Below are positions 42,401 to 46,140 of a DNA stretch of 46,140 nt, piece by piece. A program made the position numbers and the translations under genes. The notes beneath the pieces are model-generated. The model searched no databases and was not told the origin of the DNA. It worked only from the letters and a program-made list of their open reading frames with translations. How positions within the stretch are numbered: the stretch's first letter is position 1; every line of letters starts with the position of its first letter. Origin of the DNA: Ophiosphaerella korrae (taxonomy: Eukaryota; Ascomycota; Dothideomycetes; Pleosporales; Phaeosphaeriaceae); assembly GCA_028456385.1 (NCBI GenBank), contig JALNQF010000331.1, positions 1 through 46,140 on the forward strand, in the 5' to 3' direction.

Positions 42401-44820
42401 AATATAGACTATATAAATACTTAGTTATACTTTTTAGTTTAATAAACGCACTAGTAGCCTTCTAAGAAAGAATTAATATAGTACTAAGAGAGTACTTAGA
42501 TATATTTATATTTATATACTTAGACAATATCCTTATATTCTTAGAAATAGAAGAAGAATACGTATAATATATATATAAAGTACTAGAAAAGCTAGCTAAA
42601 AATAAACTATTTCTTAAAATAAGAAAATGCGAATTCTATATAAAAGAAATAGATTTCCTTAGATTTATTATAGAACTAGGAAAAATTAAGATTAACCTAG
42701 AAAAGATTAGATTAATTAACAAATAGCTAACACTAAAAAACCTAAAAGAGGTATAATAATTCTATAGGTTAGTAAACTTTTGTAGAAAGTTAATAGTAAG
42801 ATAGTCTAAAGATATAAAACTAATAATAAGACTTATAAAGAAAGATACGCTATTTAAATAGATAAAGGAATGCGACGAAGTATTTAACAAAATTAAAAGA
42901 AAATTTATAGAAAATCTAGTTATTAGAATATATAACCTAGACCTACTAGTAATAGTAAAAATAGACGTATCTAATTTAGTCTATAGAATAGTACTAATAT
43001 AGGAAGACTTAAAGACTAAAAAAGAGTATTTAGTTAAATACTTTTCTAAGAAAATAAAGCTAGTAGAGCTTAACTACTTAATCTATAATAAGGAAATACT
43101 AGTAATCTATAAAGTATTTAAGTAATAGAGAGTATATTTATAAAGATTAAAATACTATACAAAAGTCTATATAGACTATAAGAATCTTATAAGATTTATA
43201 ATAAATAAGGACTTATTATAACGCTATATAAGATAGTAGGAATTCCTATTAATATTTAATTTAGAAATTATATATATAAAAGAGAAAGACAACTAACTAG
43301 TAAATACCTTTAGTAGAAGACTAGACTTACAAGAAGAAGTAAACACTACTAGTATAGTTCTAGTATAGAATAAAGAAGGATATTTAGTCTTAAATATACC
43401 TAAAATAGCTATAATACTTAAAAGAAAGAGTAGTAAGCTAGATAAATAGATTTAGAAAATAATATAAGAAGTATTTAAAAAAATAAAGAAACTAGAAACC
43501 TAAGATAGACTTATATAAGCTTATAGAAGAATATATATTCTAAAAAAGATCTAAAGAGAATTTATATAATAATTCTATAAATTACTAGTATATAGATACT
43601 AAAGAATTAATAAAATATTAGATAAGTTACTATAAGACTACTATATCTTAAAAGTAAGATAACTAGTAATAGAAGTACTATAAGACTATATAGAATATTA
43701 TAAGAATAAATATAGTAGGTATATACTATATAAGATACTATAACTAGTAGAAGTACTAGAATAACTATAGAGAACTATTATAATAGACTTTATTACAAAG
43801 TTACTAAAGTTAAAAGACTTAATATTAAGAGTTAAGTATAATAGAATCCTAATAATAGTAGATAAACTTATAAAGTACTTATACTTTAGGCTATATAAAG
43901 AGAAAAGCAAGATAGAAGTTACTATATACTAGGTTCTAAGAACTATAATTAGTTAATATAGACTACTAGATAAAATTATTATAGATAGAGATATAAGATT
44001 TATATTAAAACTATAGAGAACAATAATAGTATAACTAGGAATACAATATACAATATCTATAGTATACTACCTACAAATAGATAAGTAATTAGAACGAATA
44101 AATTAAATAGTAGAGTAATACTTAAGATACTACCTTAACTATAACTAGAATAACTAAGTACAATTACTACCTATAGTATAGTTAGTATATAATAGCGTAA
44201 AGAATATAGTAATAAGAGTATTACCTTTTTTTATAAACTATAGATTTAACCCTAATATATATAGAATACTAAGAACTAAAGTATCTTAGTTTCTAAGAGG
44301 AGAAAATTTTACTAATAAACTTAAAAATATATATAATTAACTAAGATAGGATATAGAATTCTTATATAATTAAATAGTAAAATACTATAATAAGAAGTAT
44401 AAAAAGAACCCCTAATTTAAAAAGGGAGAAAAAGTATAGTTAGTATAAAAGAATATTAAAAGCAAATAACTAAGTTCTAAATTAGATTACGTAAAAATAA
44501 GACTATATAAAATTAAGAAAGAAATTACACTAGTTATATTTAAACTAAAGCTACTAAGTAAGATAAAGATATACTTAACCTTCTACGTAGCGCTACTTAA
44601 AATAGTACTATAGAACGTAGAACTACTAGTGTATAAAGTAGATATATATAGAGAATAGAAAGAATAAGAAGTTAAAGAAATTCTAATATACTAATTCTAT
44701 AATAGTAAAAACTATTATTTAGTAGAATAAATAAGTATAGACAAGAAAGAGTAACTATAAGAAAAAATATAAGAACTAAAAGATAACTTTAATTACTCTA
44801 AGAAACTAGAGGAGTTCTAA
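39430..44820 (+). pseudogene. Gag-Pol of the chromovirus, RIP-degraded
   Basis: Signature sites all read in frame 1. The Gag CCHC knuckle is at 40300-40341, where each Cys is Tyr and the His is Tyr. The protease site at 41602-41640 has Asn-Ser-Arg for Asp-Ser-Gly. The reverse transcriptase YLDD site at 42517-42540 is YLDN, with the last Asp changed. RNase H begins near 42961, and integrase IDRDIRF is at 43981-44001. The chromodomain-like end is near 44671-44790, closing EEF at a TAA (44818-44820). Every change visible at these sites is a transition. The start is approximate. A single ancestral Gag-Pol frame is implied, since no shift is needed between Gag and Pol sites. Confidence 0.85.
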
Positions 44821-45130
44821 AGTTAAAACCTTCTAGAGCGCCTTGTAGTAAATCGAGAAAACTAACAATACTACTACTAAATAGAGAGGTAATAGGAACA
44901 CTTAACGTAGTAAGAGTAGCCCTTACTATAGCCTTAAAATTAAGCTTAGACTCTATAAGAGTAGCCTACGCGATAGACTTCTTATTATTTAAGGCCTTTG
45001 TCTTATAAAGACAAATTAGATAAGTGTAATTTTCTACCTATATACTTAGAATTTAATTATATTCTTTTTTAGCCTTAGTAATCTATTTAAATAGTTTATC
45101 TTAAGTATAGTTAATAGCTCTCTCTATTAC
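44798..45130 (-). pseudogene. Degraded antisense reading frame between chromodomain and 3' LTR
   Basis: On the minus strand a single frame runs from about 45130 to TAG at 44798-44800. Its last ~65 codons have no stop despite very AT-rich DNA (LNFKAIVRATLTTLS, IVSFLDLLQGALEGFNF). The upstream third carries about six TAA/TAG codons that could be former Gln. The same frame, length and end occur in the copy at 1468-1815. The frame overlaps the end of Pol by about 23 bp, tail to tail. The protein is unrecognised; its N-terminal part looks coiled-coil. It could be a captured gene or an antisense accessory gene. Confidence 0.5.
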
Positions 45131-45456
45131 AAATAAGTATAGATACGTAAATAAGTATTACTAACCTATATTCTATAAGAGATATACTAGAGAAGTTATA
45201 AGATATATAAGTATTAGTATAAATATACGCTTTATAAGCCTTACTATATTTTAAAGAAATATACTCTAGAAGAGGATTTAAAGATTTATAATAAGAATAA
45301 AGAAATATAGTAATATTATAATATAATACGTAATCTACTAATTAAAGATAGTAGAGAGTAAATTTAGTAGGTATAAGGGAGGATAAAGAGCTTTATATTA
45401 ACGAAGAAACTAAATTAATAACTCTAGCCCTAGAATAGACAAACTAGAACCTACTT

Positions 45457-45470
45457 AGAGAAGGAAGTAG
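45457..45470 (+). other. Polypurine tract
   Basis: AGAGAAGGAAGTAG directly precedes the 3' LTR, where the plus-strand primer of reverse transcription is expected. The truncated copy has the equivalent GAGGAGATAG at 2131-2140. Confidence 0.7.
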
Positions 45471-45928
45471 TATTATAGGTGTAATAAGAGAAATTAAGTT
45501 AGAACTAATTAGTCTTAACTTAGGTACTAACAAAGTATAGGATAAGTAGAGTAATAACTTTAATTAAGAGACTACCTATAATTAGGATACGTAGTAGTAA
45601 TCTATAGTTACGTATAAATAGATTAAAGTAATCTATAATAATATATAAATAGATTAAGGTAATCTATAATTACGTATAAATAGATTAGTAGTAATCTATA
45701 TTATTGTATAAATAGATTAATACAAGTATATAGTTTATAAAAATGCGTATTATTAGGATAGTATTAGTAATTTAATTATTAACTACAAGCAATAATACTA
45801 AAATAGTTGTAAAACATCTTCTATTATTTATAGCTTATTATAGATTATAATATAAGCTTTTACTATTACCTCTTAATCTACTAACTTCTTAAGGTTACTA
45901 GGAAGTTAACCCTAGGTAACCTAAAATA
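45471..45928 (+). repeat. 3' LTR of the chromovirus
   Basis: Same length as the 5' LTR. Starts TATTATAGGTG and ends CCTAAAATA, so the terminal TG and CA have both become TA by transition. Differences from the 5' LTR are nearly all C/T or G/A. Confidence 0.92.
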
Positions 45929-45933
45929 TAATT

Positions 45934-46140
45934 AATCTAAAAAAAAGCTTTTCTAAAAGCTTTAGTATCTCTCTCTAATAAGGCTCTTATATAGCTATTA
46001 TAAAAAAGCCTTTTTATTAAACTACTATAACTTCCTTTAAATCTAATAATTAAGAGTCTTACTACCTTAACTAAGTTAAGTAAACTAGTATCTACTTATA
46101 TTAACTTAAGTATTAACTTAAGTATTAACTTAAGTATTAA
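45934..46140. other. AT-rich DNA to window end
   Basis: RIP-degraded flank with no reading frame. It ends in about four copies of a 12-bp unit TTAACTTAAGTA (about 46098-46140) that continue to the window edge. Confidence 0.7.

Larger units (their letters stand above)
38872..45928 (+). mobile_element. Complete Ty3/gypsy chromovirus, RIP-inactivated
   Basis: Two 458-bp LTRs (38872-39329 and 45471-45928) bound a 6.1-kb interior. The element is flanked by a perfect 5-bp duplication TAATT (38867-38871 and 45929-45933). In order, the interior holds Gag with a CCHC knuckle remnant, protease, reverse transcriptase, RNase H, integrase and a chromodomain-like end. All are in plus frame 1 and full of TAA/TAG. 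That order and the chromodomain identify a chromovirus. A purine-rich tract (45457-45470) precedes the 3' LTR. The element integrated once as a unit and has not recombined since. Confidence 0.92.

Noticed and set aside
43698..43910. 70-codon minus-strand frame inside integrase
   Set aside because: It is a shadow of the degraded pol gene, and the AT-rich composition alone yields the Tyr/Ser/Leu/Ile-rich peptide.
37451..46140. AT-rich block as inserted mitochondrial DNA
   Set aside because: The TpA excess with loss of CpA/TpG, the LTRs and the retrotransposon motifs point to RIP-mutated nuclear repeats. No mitochondrial gene was seen.
46081..46140. Terminal TTAACTTAAGTA repeats as telomere
   Set aside because: They do not match TTAGGG-type fungal telomere repeats and are only a short array in RIP-degraded DNA.

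Overview
The window looks like nuclear DNA of a filamentous ascomycete, most likely a dothideomycete close to Pleosporales. The order is my inference. Genes carry short introns (45-76 nt) with GTATGT/GTAAGT-type donors and CTAAC/CTGAC-like branch sites. There is an intron-bearing tRNA-Phe, and the families are typical of Pezizomycotina (HET domain, Ish1/Msc1, UPF0132, 2EXR-type, NACHT-associated C2H2 tail). Retrotransposons are degraded by C-to-T/G-to-A transitions typical of repeat-induced point mutation (RIP). The genome appears compartmentalised: gene-rich DNA of ordinary composition next to TpA-rich, gene-free DNA.

Layout. (1) 1-3119: RIP-degraded repeats. They hold a possible copia-like LTR end, the 3' end of a Ty3/gypsy chromovirus, and two LTRs of that family facing each other in inverted orientation. 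The outer LTR is only partly mutated, so the RIP boundary lies inside it at about 2840. (2) 3120-31273: gene island. In order: a C2H2 protein; a 5'-truncated acid phosphatase pseudogene abutting a fragment of a NACHT/C2H2-type gene; a secreted Ish1-repeat protein ending in RDEL; a mitochondrial-type protein; an RBR E3 ligase; a Zrg17-like zinc transporter subunit; a small membrane protein; a 2EXR/F-box-like protein; tRNA-Phe; a cyclin; an RS-rich nuclear protein; a UPF0132 protein; a TANGO2/NRDE protein; a Cys/His protein; a HET-domain protein; a RING-CH E3 ligase; and an unknown protein. (3) 31274-37450: gene-poor transition zone with a small AT-rich patch, a 341-bp GC-rich element with terminal inverted repeats, and one two-exon gene of unknown function (35038-35569). 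(4) 37451-46140: AT-rich block with a complete but dead Ty3/gypsy chromovirus of 7057 bp (38872-45928), with 458-bp LTRs and a TAATT target-site duplication.

The island genes are mostly independent housekeeping genes: ubiquitin ligation, zinc homeostasis, stress, cell cycle or transcription, Golgi/mitochondrial. They do not form a biosynthetic cluster. The most unusual observation concerns the retrotransposon. Both copies in the window keep the same reading frame on the antisense strand between the chromodomain and the 3' LTR. It ends at the same stop and slightly overlaps the end of pol. This suggests that the family once carried an extra antisense gene.
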